From Corynebacterium tapiri (GTDB taxonomy: Bacteria; Actinomycetota; Actinomycetes; Mycobacteriales; Mycobacteriaceae): 43,537 nt of DNA. How positions within the stretch are numbered: position 1 is the first letter of the stretch; every line of letters begins with the position of its first letter. Below, in pieces: positions 17,164-26,237 of this stretch. Under the pieces are notes generated by a model, which was not told the DNA's origin, did not search any database, and saw only the letters and a program-made list of their open reading frames with translations. The stretch is from assembly GCF_006334925.1 (NCBI RefSeq), contig NZ_VDHJ01000014.1, positions 1-43,537 on the forward strand. The letters are read 5' to 3'. The translations under genes were made by a program, and so were the position numbers.

Positions 17164-19111
17164 CGAAAATCTTCTTCCATTCCTGGCGGGACGTCAGCTC
17201 GGGCATTGCGGCGCGGTAGCTGGCCTTGAGGTCTTCGAAGCGCTCGATGACCTCGCTCTGCAGCTGGTGAGTTTCCTTAATGAGCTCACGCGCGAGCTCG
17301 CGATCGCGCTTGCGGAAGGCCACGCCCGTGCCACCGGCAGTGGACACCGTTGCCGAATCCAGGCGGGACAGCGTAAACCAACGGGCCTCTTCCGCAGTGA
17401 GGTTGAGCTGCGGGGCGTTGTGGTGCGCCGGGTCCTCCTTGGACACCAGGTGCTTGACGCCCTTTAGCAGCCACGGGACCTTCTTGATCTTGGCCAATCG
17501 CCCGCCGAAGTTCTTGGTGGGCACGCCCGGCGCGCCGGTCGCGGCGGGCAGCTCACTGGCGGAAGGCAGCACGACGGCATCCGAGTAGTTACGGCGAATG
17601 GCCTGGATGCGCGGCAGTGCGGTGTCCAGGTCGGCGAAGAGCTTGTCGGGGCCGGCCAGGAAGTCCTTGAGTGCCTCGATCTGGATCGCCAGCGTGGAGT
17701 ACTCCATGCACGCAATGTGCTTGAACAGGGACTTGCGCATTGAGCCGATGATGCCCTTGGCATCGCCCTCGTGGTGCAGAGCGGCCACGATTAGGCGGTT
17801 GCGGGTGTGGAAGTACGCCTGCCAATCAATGGCGTCGTCCTTATCCGCCCATGCCATGTGCCAGATGGCGGCACCGGGCCAGGTGACCGTCGGGAAGCCC
17901 GCGGCCTTGGCACGCAGCGAGTACTCGGTGTCATCCCACTTGATAAACAGCGGCAACGGCTGCCCCATGGTCTCTGCCACCACGCGCGGGAAGAGGCACA
18001 TCCACCAGCCATTGAAGTCCACGTCGATGCGACGATGCAGCTTGCTGGAATCGTAGAAGTTCGGGTCCCGGCGGTCATTGTCGTTGCCCAGGAATCCCAG
18101 GGGGTACTTGGCAAAGTCGTGGTCGTAGACGGCGTTATTGGCCTTGGTCCACATGAAGTCGTGGCCGCCGACGCGCTCTCCGGTGGTACGCAGCTGGGAG
18201 CGCTCCTGCAGGTTCAGCATCTGCCCGCCCACCAGAATCGGGGAGGCCGCGTAACGCGCAGCCTGGACCGCACGCAGGATCGAGTCGGGCTCGATTGCGA
18301 TGTCGTCATCCATGTAGAGGATGAAGGGTGAGTTGGTCTCGGTATCTGCCAACGCCTCGTACATGATGCGGGAGTACCCGCCGGATCCGCCGAGGTTGCC
18401 CTGGCGGTACTCATGGAAGCGCTCGCCGAGCGCGGCAACGGCCTCCTCGTAGCCGGGCTCATCTGCCGGGTGTTGATTGCCCTGATCCGGCATGATCACC
18501 GAGTCAATGATCGCGTCGATCTGCGGATCCTCCGTCAGCGCCTGTAGGGCGGTGACAGCATCGGCCGGGCGGTTGAAGGTGGGAATCCCCACCGTCACGC
18601 GCTTCTCGCTCGCCGGAATCTGCGTTCCGTTGGGCAGCGTTTGCGGACCCGGGGCGTGCGGGGCGCACCAGGCGGCCTCGGTGATGGTGGCTTCGCTCTC
18701 TGCGGTGAGGTCGAACCAGTACCAGCCGCCATCCTCGAAGTTGTTGAGCGGCAGGGTGAAGGTGACGGTGTCATCCACGACCAGCTCTGTGGCCACCGCT
18801 ACGCGGGTGCCGTCGGCCTTCGAGCGGTAGATGGATACCGCCGCGGTACCGGCGACATGCATGCGCAGGATGACCTCGGTCAGCTGCGACCAGCGACGCC
18901 AGTAGGAAGCCGGGAACGCATTGAAGTACGTCTCAAACGAGGCCTCAGCGCCTCCGGGGATGGTGAACGCGAAGCGGTCGTTCCAGGCCAGGCGCTCCTT
19001 GTTCTGCCCGCTCTCCACGAGGTAAAGCATGCGCACATCGTGCGGTTCGCCCTGGCGGGGCATGAGAATGCGTTGAAGCACCTCGTGAGTGCTGGGGGTG
19101 GCGTTGGTCAA
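17153..19111 (-). CDS. glfT2: Galactofuranosyltransferase GlfT2
   Basis: A 652-aa processive galactofuranosyltransferase that polymerises the galactan chain on the lipid-linked carrier with alternating beta-1,5 and beta-1,6 links. An N-terminal beta-sandwich region (1-150, RRWSQLTEVILRMHV) precedes a GT-A domain with VGIPTFNRP, the metal-binding YMDDDIAIEPD (about 267-272), the acceptor/catalytic FIKWDDTEYSLR (about 391) and IWHMAWADKDD (about 417). An alpha-helical C-terminal domain follows. The start is TTG at 19111 with GAAAGGA five nt upstream. It overlaps the following PAP2 gene by 11 nt. Confidence 0.95.
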   Translation of the reverse strand: MTNATPSTHEVLQRILMPRQGEPHDVRMLYLVESGQNKERLAWNDRFAFTIPGGAEASFETYFNAFPASYWRRWSQLTEVILRMHVAGTAAVSIYRSKADGTRVAVATELVVDDTVTFTLPLNNFEDGGWYWFDLTAESEATITEAAWCAPHAPGPQTLPNGTQIPASEKRVTVGIPTFNRPADAVTALQALTEDPQIDAIIDSVIMPDQGNQHPADEPGYEEAVAALGERFHEYRQGNLGGSGGYSRIMYEALADTETNSPFILYMDDDIAIEPDSILRAVQAARYAASPILVGGQMLNLQERSQLRTTGERVGGHDFMWTKANNAVYDHDFAKYPLGFLGNDNDRRDPNFYDSSKLHRRIDVDFNGWWMCLFPRVVAETMGQPLPLFIKWDDTEYSLRAKAAGFPTVTWPGAAIWHMAWADKDDAIDWQAYFHTRNRLIVAALHHEGDAKGIIGSMRKSLFKHIACMEYSTLAIQIEALKDFLAGPDKLFADLDTALPRIQAIRRNYSDAVVLPSASELPAATGAPGVPTKNFGGRLAKIKKVPWLLKGVKHLVSKEDPAHHNAPQLNLTAEEARWFTLSRLDSATVSTAGGTGVAFRKRDRELARELIKETHQLQSEVIERFEDLKASYRAAMPELTSRQEWKKIFDAQ

Positions 19112-19193
19112 CGTTGTCCTTTCGCCGTTTCGTTTCGTATCAGGTCAACACAGTAGCGGTCAGGGTGGGCATTGGTGCGTTACGACGTGCATA

Positions 19194-19258
19194 AAGCCCG
19201 CCAATCCACATGCTCCTGCCAGCTAAAAGCTGGCTGAGAGTAATGGTTTGGCGGGCTT
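19194..19258 (-). terminator. Nested hairpin between the ArsC-like gene and glfT2
   Basis: AAGCCCGCCAA (19194-19204) and TTGGCGGGCTT (19248-19258) form a perfect 11-bp stem. A second stem, CCAGCT (19219-19224) with AGCTGG (19228-19233), lies in the loop. On the minus strand the tail is TTTATG, a moderate terminator located 26 nt after the ArsC-like stop. It would separate that gene from glfT2. Confidence 0.6.
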
Positions 19259-19283
19259 AAAAAGCAAGCTCGTGGGCGTGCCC

Positions 19284-19913
19284 TTAGGCTGCGGCGATCT
19301 GCGGCGCGACGATGCCCAGCTCGGCCAGCAGCTCCTCCACGCGGGCCTGCAGGTCGTCTGCCAGAGCGTCGATCTCGGCGCCGGACTTGTTCTCGGTGGA
19401 CGCGATGTTCCACACCACTTCACGGCGTCCGCCCATGTCGTGTGCCTCGGCCTCATCCAGGTAGACGGTAACGTCGGCGGAGTTGAGGGCACGGCGCTCG
19501 CGGTTCTCTTCAAAGGTCAGCGGCAGGCTGCGACGGCGAGCAACGGACTCCAGCTTGATGTCCGAGGCCACGTTCTCATCGGTGGCCGCAACGGTCACCA
19601 GCGCGGAGGTGCCGGCAACTGCGCGGGTCATGGCGGCTGCGAGCTCGGCCATGATGCGGTTGCTGCGGTTAACAAAGACGATGCGGCGGGCGCGGTGCAG
19701 GGTGTGCACGGAGCCGTCGAGAAGCATCTCCTCCAGACGCTCGGAAGCATCGCGCTCCACCAGGACGGGCACGAGGTCAAGCATCTCGGCCTTGCCCAGG
19801 TGCTCCTCGATCACGGTGTCGAGCACGGCGTCTACCTGCTCGGCGTGCAGGGCGTAGTCGTAGCGGTTGTGAATGTCCTCGCGGACGGTGGCCAGAATCT
19901 GGTTGATGGTCAT
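19284..19913 (-). CDS. ArsC/LMW-phosphatase-like protein with three-helix N-terminal domain, no cysteine
   Basis: A 209-aa soluble protein. Residues about 1-65 look like the helical dimerisation domain found in front of some actinobacterial arsenate reductases (DAVLDTVIEEHLGKAEMLDLVPVLVERDASERL). Residues about 75-200 resemble the low-molecular-weight phosphatase/ArsC fold: RIVFVNRSNRIMAELAAAM lies where the CxxNxxRS phosphate loop should be, and EIDALADDLQARVEELLAELG matches the usual last helix. The catalytic cysteine position is not cysteine, and the whole protein contains none, so enzymatic activity of the classical kind looks lost. ATG 19913 has AGAAGGAGA upstream. The similarity is from pattern recognition without a search. 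The role is unknown; the position inside the arabinogalactan cluster appears stable in corynebacteria, as I recall. Confidence 0.7.
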   Translation of the reverse strand: MTINQILATVREDIHNRYDYALHAEQVDAVLDTVIEEHLGKAEMLDLVPVLVERDASERLEEMLLDGSVHTLHRARRIVFVNRSNRIMAELAAAMTRAVAGTSALVTVAATDENVASDIKLESVARRRSLPLTFEENRERRALNSADVTVYLDEAEAHDMGGRREVVWNIASTENKSGAEIDALADDLQARVEELLAELGIVAPQIAAA

Positions 19914-20253
19914 GGAATTCTCCTTCTGCTCGCCTCGAGCGTTGTAGTCGCGAGGCGTTCAAAGTTTGTGGGGATCTAACAGGTGGAAATGTTTGTGGCG
20001 GAATGCCCGTCTGTGTTTGTGCGATTGGTCATCGGCGGTCACTCCCCTTTCTTGTGTCAGATCTGCTAGCGGCCTCAAGCAATTAACGGACGTTAATGTT
20101 GCGGCTCGCTGTAGTTCATATTCCGTTAACCTAATGGGGCAGACGCAACCCTGTCAACTACCCCACCTGGGAAAACCTCGAAAATTACCTAGGCTCCAGC
20201 CAAAACCCCCGGTCACAGTACTGGAGCTTGCACGAAAATTAATTCGCCTCTAG
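19914..20253. other. 340-nt intergenic region with TTAACG-type repeats
   Basis: There is no credible gene between the ArsC-like gene and the second PAP2 gene. It contains a perfect palindrome at 20082-20097 (listed separately), a further CGTTAAC at 20124-20130 and GTTAAC at 20253-20258. An imperfect hairpin GCTCCAG/CTGGAGC (20193-20199 with 20221-20227) may end the glf-PAP2 transcript. The region is A+T-richer than its surroundings. Confidence 0.5.
20082..20097. promoter_or_regulatory. Palindrome ATTAACG-GA-CGTTAAT, candidate operator
   Basis: Seven-base arms are perfectly symmetric around a 2-nt centre, the usual form of a binding site for a dimeric helix-turn-helix regulator. It lies about 170 nt upstream of the ArsC-like gene start. 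The half-site CGTTAA recurs at 20124 and 20263. The regulator is unknown. Confidence 0.45.
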
Positions 20254-20766
20254 TTAACCTTGCGTTAACTTTCGCCCGCGATGCGTTGTCCTTAGGACCA
20301 ACGCAATGCTTGCTCCGATGCCGACACCCACCAGAATGTCGCTCAGCCAGTGCACCCCGAGATACAACCGGGATGCCCCCACCGCCACAGCCCACAGCAG
20401 GACGAGGACGCGCAGTCCATGCGCCGGCACATGAGAAGCCACCACCACCGCCAGCGCCATTGCCGCCGCCGCATGACCGGATGGCATGGCCCCGCTGGTG
20501 TGCACCACGAGCTGTTCTGCCACATCGGGCCGCGCACGGTCGATGATCGGTTTGAGCAGATGGACCACGGCGTTGGTCACAATCACCGCAATGGCCGCCT
20601 CATCTACCCACGCCACCCGCGCACCCCGAATTCGGCAAACCACCGCAAGAGCGACAGTTGCCAGTGCCAGATAAAGCGGCCGGAATACCTCGCTAAAAAG
20701 AATCACCGCCTGGTTCATCGATGGCAGGCGGTGAGCCACCATCCATTCCCAGACGGCGTAATCCAT
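20254..20766 (-). CDS. PAP2-family membrane phosphatase (second copy)
   Basis: A 170-aa polytopic membrane protein with the three PAP2 motifs: KPIIDRARP (72-80), PSGH (95-98) and SRLYLGVHWLSD (R133, H139, D143). Likely substrates are a prenyl diphosphate or another lipid phosphate at the membrane surface. Given its place after glf, recycling of the decaprenyl carrier is an attractive guess and no more. The frame is open to 20841, but ATG 20766 starts ten nt after the glf stop and avoids overlap. It shares no obvious sequence identity with the PAP2 beside ubiA outside the motifs. Confidence 0.85.
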   Translation of the reverse strand: MDYAVWEWMVAHRLPSMNQAVILFSEVFRPLYLALATVALAVVCRIRGARVAWVDEAAIAVIVTNAVVHLLKPIIDRARPDVAEQLVVHTSGAMPSGHAAAAMALAVVVASHVPAHGLRVLVLLWAVAVGASRLYLGVHWLSDILVGVGIGASIALVLRTTHRGRKLTQG

Positions 20767-20776
20767 GAAAGCGAGC

Positions 20777-22145
<1,369 letters not shown>

Positions 22146-22150
<5 letters not shown>

Positions 22151-22227
22151 AAGGAATCGGACCAAAGGACGCGGATTTTCACCCTAAAGCTCTAAAGGGC
22201 GCGTGGTTTGAGCCTATTCCTTTAGAG
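22146..22227. repeat. 12-nt inverted repeat CTCTAAAGGAAT / ATTCCTTTAGAG
   Basis: The arms at 22146-22157 and 22216-22227 are exact reverse complements 58 nt apart. The left arm overlaps the end of the third tandem copy. It could form a looped operator or a long stem in a transcript. Confidence 0.6.
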
Positions 22228-22300
22228 GTTTGGCAGAACGCATCGTCGAAAAGCGTTGCGACGCCCCACCCGCCACGTCGTTATGTCAAAACCAAAACAT

Positions 22301-22351
22301 GTGAAACTTTGGTGAACAGGGTTACCTTTTGTCACGAAAATGCACTACGAT
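22301..22351 (+). promoter_or_regulatory. Phased GTnA repeats and -10-like box upstream of the PGRP gene
   Basis: GTGAA (22301), GTGAA (22312), GTTAC (22321) and GTCAC (22331) follow one another at 9-11 nt. GTTAC-N5-GTCAC resembles the direct-repeat sites reported for the actinobacterial response regulator MtrA, which controls cell wall hydrolases. A TACGAT box at 22346-22351 could be the -10, placing the repeats at the -35 region. The regulator name is inference. Confidence 0.4.
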
Positions 22352-22416
22352 CGCTGCAGTACCAATATCACCACCAGGCTCACCCCCGTGAAACCTGATT
22401 GACGAGGAGTTTTATC

Positions 22417-24537
22417 GTGCAGCAACGACGCCGCATCGCCCCCCGCGCTGCGCTGAGCCCATGGGCGGCCCACCCCATCGTGGCAACGCTGACCGTGGCA
22501 GCCGTCGGCACGGCAGCTGTCTTCGGCGGCAATAGCATCTATCAGACCCAGGCGGCGGGTGGCGGCCCTATCCCGGTCGACCAGCAGACGCTGGCTTTCG
22601 ACGGTGGCGAAAACGTCGTGGTGGATGATGCAGCTATCGCTTCTCAGGGCGGTACTCCGGGCCCGAAGACCGTGAAGGAATTCACCAGCGCGAGCGAGTT
22701 CAGTATGTTCGCGCTGACCTGGCCCGAAGGCAAGGAATTCGCTTCCTATGTACGCGCTCAGAACGATGACGGATCGTGGGGCCCTTGGTATGCCGCGGCT
22801 CCCATGGAGGAGACTCCGCAGAACGGAACCATGGGCACGGACCTGATCTACGTCGAGCCCACCAAGGCCGTCCAGGTTTCAGTGGCAGGCGTCGACCTTG
22901 GCCTGCCTGAGGCAGATGCCACCCCGGCCGATACGGCATCGCTGACCAACGTCCCGGAGGACGCCCCGCGTGCCGGTGCCGGTATTGATCCGGCGTCCCA
23001 GCCCCAGCCCAAGTCCGAAGAGCCCAAGCAGGAGGAGCCGAAGGCCGAGGCACCAAAGTCCGACGAGCTCGCCCCGATCCCCAGCAACTACGGAGAGATC
23101 AAGCCCGTTGCCGACAGCGAGCCGATCAGCGCTGACCAGATCGATGTCGTACTCATTGACGGCAACACCCAGGAAAACGGTGTTGACCATGTCGCGGATA
23201 CCTCGTCCACCACGGGCATGCCCGACGTCATTTCGCGCGCGCAGTGGGGCGCTGACGAGAGCCTGCGCTTCTCTAACCCGACCATCAACGACGTCACTGC
23301 CGTGACCGTGCACCACACGGCCGGGTCCAACAACTACACCGAGGCTCAGGCACCGGGCATTGTGCGTGGCATCCAGACCTATCACGGGCGCAACCTGGGT
23401 TGGACGGATATCGGCTACAACGCGCTGGTGGATAAGTACGGCAACATCTACGAGGGCCGTGCCGGCGGACTTGACCGCGGTGTCGAGGGCGCCCACGTCG
23501 GTGGCTTCAACATGAACACCTGGGGTGTATCCGTCTTGGGCAATTACGAGAAGGCCCAGCCTACCCAGGCTTCCATTGATGCCCTTGGCGAGCTGGCCGG
23601 ATGGAAGGCCGCCATCTCTGGGTTCGATCCCACCGGTTACGGCCAGCACTATGCGGAGTTCGGCTTCGGTGGCTCGAAGTTCGCCCAGGGCCAGGGCGCA
23701 ACCTTCCCGAACATCAATGCCCACCGCGACTTCCACTACAACACCTGCCCGGGTGAGTACCTCTACGCCCAGATGGACACCATTCGTTCCAAGGCCAAGC
23801 AGAAGTACAACGCGGTCAGCGGCAAGACGCAGCCTCAGACGTCGACAAGCACTCAGAGCAGCCCGAGCGCAACGAAAACCACGACTCCCAGTGCCTCGAC
23901 AAGCACTACGCCGACCACCCAGCCGGCGAGCACGACGCAGTCGACGAAGGAGCCGGTGAAGCAGCAGACGTCCTCGACGTCTGAGCTGCTCAAGCAGCTG
24001 CAGAGTGGCAACGCTTCGGCAATTATGGCGGCCGTGGGCACGCTGGCTGCGGTCATCCTGTCTGCGCTGAGCAAGTCTGGCGTGCTTAACAGCGCTGTCC
24101 GCAACGCTGGCGACGTGGAGATCGTAGAGGGTCTGGCCGTGTCGAAGCTGCCGCCGATCATCGACGGGATTGTGAAGCTCTCGGGCGATTCCAACATCGA
24201 GCGTAAGTGGCAGGCTGTCTCGAACACGTATGGCGACGTCCTGGGCCAGCCCACCGGCGGCACTGCCCACACCGGCGTGGGCGGACCGGATCTGGCCACC
24301 GCATTCGCTCTGTTCGATAACGGCATCATCGTCGATGACTCCGAGGCCGGCACCCACGCCCTGTGGGGTGAGATCGCGGATGCTTGGGCCGGCCAGGGCT
24401 ACGACCTCGGCCCGCTGGGACTGCCCACGAGCGAGGAAGTGTCCATCGGTAATGGTCAGGTCCGCGCGACCTTCGAGGGTGGCTCGATTACCTACGATTC
24501 GACCACCAACAAGGTCAACATCTCGCTGGACCAGTAA
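22417..24537 (+). CDS. Secreted PGRP/N-acetylmuramoyl-L-alanine amidase with LGFP repeats
   Basis: A 706-aa exported wall enzyme. A signal segment (about 20-45, VATLTVAAVGTAAVFGG) is followed by an N-terminal domain and a P/E/K-rich linker (about 190-220). The amidase_2/PGRP domain (about 270-470) has the zinc ligands in VHHTAG, NAHRDFHYNTCPG and the YNALVDKYGNIYEGR core; this should cut the bond between muramic acid and L-alanine. A Ser/Thr-rich stretch (SGKTQPQTSTSTQ onward), a hydrophobic segment (ASAIMAAVGTLAAVILSAL) and two LGFP-type repeats (VLGQPTGG, GPLGLPTS) follow. The frame begins at 22399, but GTG 22417 has GAGGAG at seven nt. The same repeat family occurs in cmt1, so both proteins may bind the same wall polymer. 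Confidence 0.9.
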   Translation: MQQRRRIAPRAALSPWAAHPIVATLTVAAVGTAAVFGGNSIYQTQAAGGGPIPVDQQTLAFDGGENVVVDDAAIASQGGTPGPKTVKEFTSASEFSMFALTWPEGKEFASYVRAQNDDGSWGPWYAAAPMEETPQNGTMGTDLIYVEPTKAVQVSVAGVDLGLPEADATPADTASLTNVPEDAPRAGAGIDPASQPQPKSEEPKQEEPKAEAPKSDELAPIPSNYGEIKPVADSEPISADQIDVVLIDGNTQENGVDHVADTSSTTGMPDVISRAQWGADESLRFSNPTINDVTAVTVHHTAGSNNYTEAQAPGIVRGIQTYHGRNLGWTDIGYNALVDKYGNIYEGRAGGLDRGVEGAHVGGFNMNTWGVSVLGNYEKAQPTQASIDALGELAGWKAAISGFDPTGYGQHYAEFGFGGSKFAQGQGATFPNINAHRDFHYNTCPGEYLYAQMDTIRSKAKQKYNAVSGKTQPQTSTSTQSSPSATKTTTPSASTSTTPTTQPASTTQSTKEPVKQQTSSTSELLKQLQSGNASAIMAAVGTLAAVILSALSKSGVLNSAVRNAGDVEIVEGLAVSKLPPIIDGIVKLSGDSNIERKWQAVSNTYGDVLGQPTGGTAHTGVGGPDLATAFALFDNGIIVDDSEAGTHALWGEIADAWAGQGYDLGPLGLPTSEEVSIGNGQVRATFEGGSITYDSTTNKVNISLDQ

Positions 24538-24571
24538 AAAGACCAGGTAGAGCTAAGACCGGAGCGCGGCC

Positions 24572-25396
24572 CTAGAACCAGCGCTCCAGAACGTCGGCTA
24601 CTCCGCCCTCATCGTTAGTGGCGGTCACGTAGTCGGCGTTTTCTGTCACTCGGGGATCCGCATTGCCCATGGCAACCCCCAGGCGGGCAGCTCGCAGCAT
24701 CTCGATGTCATTGGGCATATCGCCAAAGGCCACGACCTGCGAAATGTCCACACCATGAAGGCGACACAGTGCCTGGACACCGAGCGCTTTGGTCACCCCG
24801 GGAGCTGCCAGTTCAAGCAGGCCCGCGTTGATGGAATAGGTGAGGTGGAGGGAATCGGCGTCGATAAGCGGAGCCAGAGCCTCGTACATCTCCGGAGCCG
24901 TCATGTCGACGTTGCGCAGAATCATCTTCACCGCGGGCTCCGCCACGACCTCAGCAGCGCCGAGCACCTCAAAGCCCTGTTCTTCCCAGGTATGGAAGTA
25001 GTCGGGAGCAACGTAGAAGCCATCGAGGCGTTCGCAGGCCAGGGACACTCCCCCACGATCCGTGAACAGATCGTTGGCCACTTCAAACGCATGCGCCATC
25101 GCTGCTGGCTGGAGCTGGTGGGCCTCCAGCACGGTGTCATCGGCGGAGTCGTACAAGACCGCGCCATTAGAGGTCACGCACACCGGTTGAACGGGCAGCT
25201 GATCCAGCACCATCTGGATCCACCGAAACGGTCGACCGGTAGCAAGGGCCACTTCGCAACCCTCGTCCACCGCGCGCTCGATGCTCTGCGCCAGCCGGGG
25301 AATAACGCGCTCGGCCGAGTTAATCAGGGTGCCGTCCACATCAGAGGCAATCAGCCGCGGACGCCATCCGCTCGTGAGCTCGTCCAACGTGGTCAC
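24572..25396 (-). CDS. HAD-superfamily phosphatase (Cof type)
   Basis: A 274-aa hydrolase with the four HAD motifs: SDVDGTLI (nucleophile and acid aspartates), the TSNG region, the lysine in GVTKALGV, and FGDMPNDIEML. Between motifs II and III lies the Cof/type IIB cap. These enzymes dephosphorylate small sugar phosphates or cofactors; the substrate is not evident. The GTG at 25396 overlaps the acyltransferase stop by four nt (GTGA), so it is translated with that gene. A longer frame to 25501 would run deep into the acyltransferase and is rejected. Confidence 0.88.
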   Translation of the reverse strand: MTTLDELTSGWRPRLIASDVDGTLINSAERVIPRLAQSIERAVDEGCEVALATGRPFRWIQMVLDQLPVQPVCVTSNGAVLYDSADDTVLEAHQLQPAAMAHAFEVANDLFTDRGGVSLACERLDGFYVAPDYFHTWEEQGFEVLGAAEVVAEPAVKMILRNVDMTAPEMYEALAPLIDADSLHLTYSINAGLLELAAPGVTKALGVQALCRLHGVDISQVVAFGDMPNDIEMLRAARLGVAMGNADPRVTENADYVTATNDEGGVADVLERWF

Positions 25397-26226
25397 TTCT
25401 GCGCCTCTCGCTTGGCAGCCTTGCGCTCGCGATCCTGGCGGTCCATCTCGTTGGCCTCCTCCAAGGTTGGAGCTCCTCCCCCCAGTGCGGCGGGGCGCCA
25501 TGGCTCTTGGCCGGGGAAGGGACCGTGCTCATCCTCGTATGCGGAACGTGCTTTGACCAGGAGTTCTTGCATCGCATCCTTGAGGCGCTGCGTGGCTTCC
25601 TCCGGGGTTCCCGAGGTATCCACCGGCTCGCCCACCTGGATGTGCACCGGCACGCGCGGGCGAAGCGCGAGCTTGCCACCCTTGGTCCACACGCGCTGGC
25701 CACCCCATGTGACCAGCGGAATCAGCGGCACGCCCGCTTCCGTGGCTATCCGCACGGCACCGGTCTTGAAGTCTTTCAATTCAAAGCTGCGCGAGATCGT
25801 GGCCTCGGGAAAGATACCCACGAGTTCCCCGGCGTTCAGGTGGGAGATGGCATCGCTTATCGACGACTTTCCGGCCGACCGGTCCACACTCACGTGCTTC
25901 ATTGCCCGCATCAACGCGCCAACAACCGGGACCTCAAAGACTTCCTTTTTGGCCATGAAGCGCACGAGGCGCTTGCCCCGCAGGTAGGCAGGCACACCAG
26001 CGAAGATGAAGTCGTAGTAGTTGGTGTGATTCGACGCGATCAGGGCCGGTCCCTCTGCTGGGATGTGCTCCGCCCCGACGACCGTCATGTCGATACCCTG
26101 CAGCCGAAGTATGCGCCGCAACACGGGAATGATGAGGCTGCCGTAGGGACGCTCCCCTGCCTCCACCGGGTGTTCAGGAATCGCAGTGAAGTCCTGCGGG
26201 ACGCGGAATTGCCCTTCTCGACGCAT
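25393..26226 (-). CDS. 1-acyl-sn-glycerol-3-phosphate acyltransferase-like (PlsC family)
   Basis: A 277-aa acyltransferase with the motifs SNHTNYYD (NHx4D, catalytic histidine), the VSVDR block, FPEATISRS (FPEGT-like) and IPLVTWGG. It should transfer an acyl chain to lysophosphatidic acid or a related glycerolipid at the membrane. The last 50 residues are charged and probably unstructured (DRQDRERKAAKREAQK). It lies 11 nt after serS and overlaps the HAD phosphatase gene, giving a serS-plsC-HAD transcript. The exact acceptor cannot be read from the sequence. Confidence 0.88.
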   Translation of the reverse strand: MRREGQFRVPQDFTAIPEHPVEAGERPYGSLIIPVLRRILRLQGIDMTVVGAEHIPAEGPALIASNHTNYYDFIFAGVPAYLRGKRLVRFMAKKEVFEVPVVGALMRAMKHVSVDRSAGKSSISDAISHLNAGELVGIFPEATISRSFELKDFKTGAVRIATEAGVPLIPLVTWGGQRVWTKGGKLALRPRVPVHIQVGEPVDTSGTPEEATQRLKDAMQELLVKARSAYEDEHGPFPGQEPWRPAALGGGAPTLEEANEMDRQDRERKAAKREAQK

Positions 26227-26237
26227 ATGTTCAGCCT

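Noticed and set aside
22879..24357. A 492-codon minus-strand frame opposite the PGRP gene
   Set aside because: No recognisable motifs and low-complexity R/L/G composition; the plus-strand protein has clear zinc ligands and repeats.
24561..24588. GGAGCGC/GCGCTCC hairpin between the PGRP and HAD genes
   Set aside because: It overlaps the end of the HAD coding sequence and has no T run on either strand, so I did not call it a terminator.
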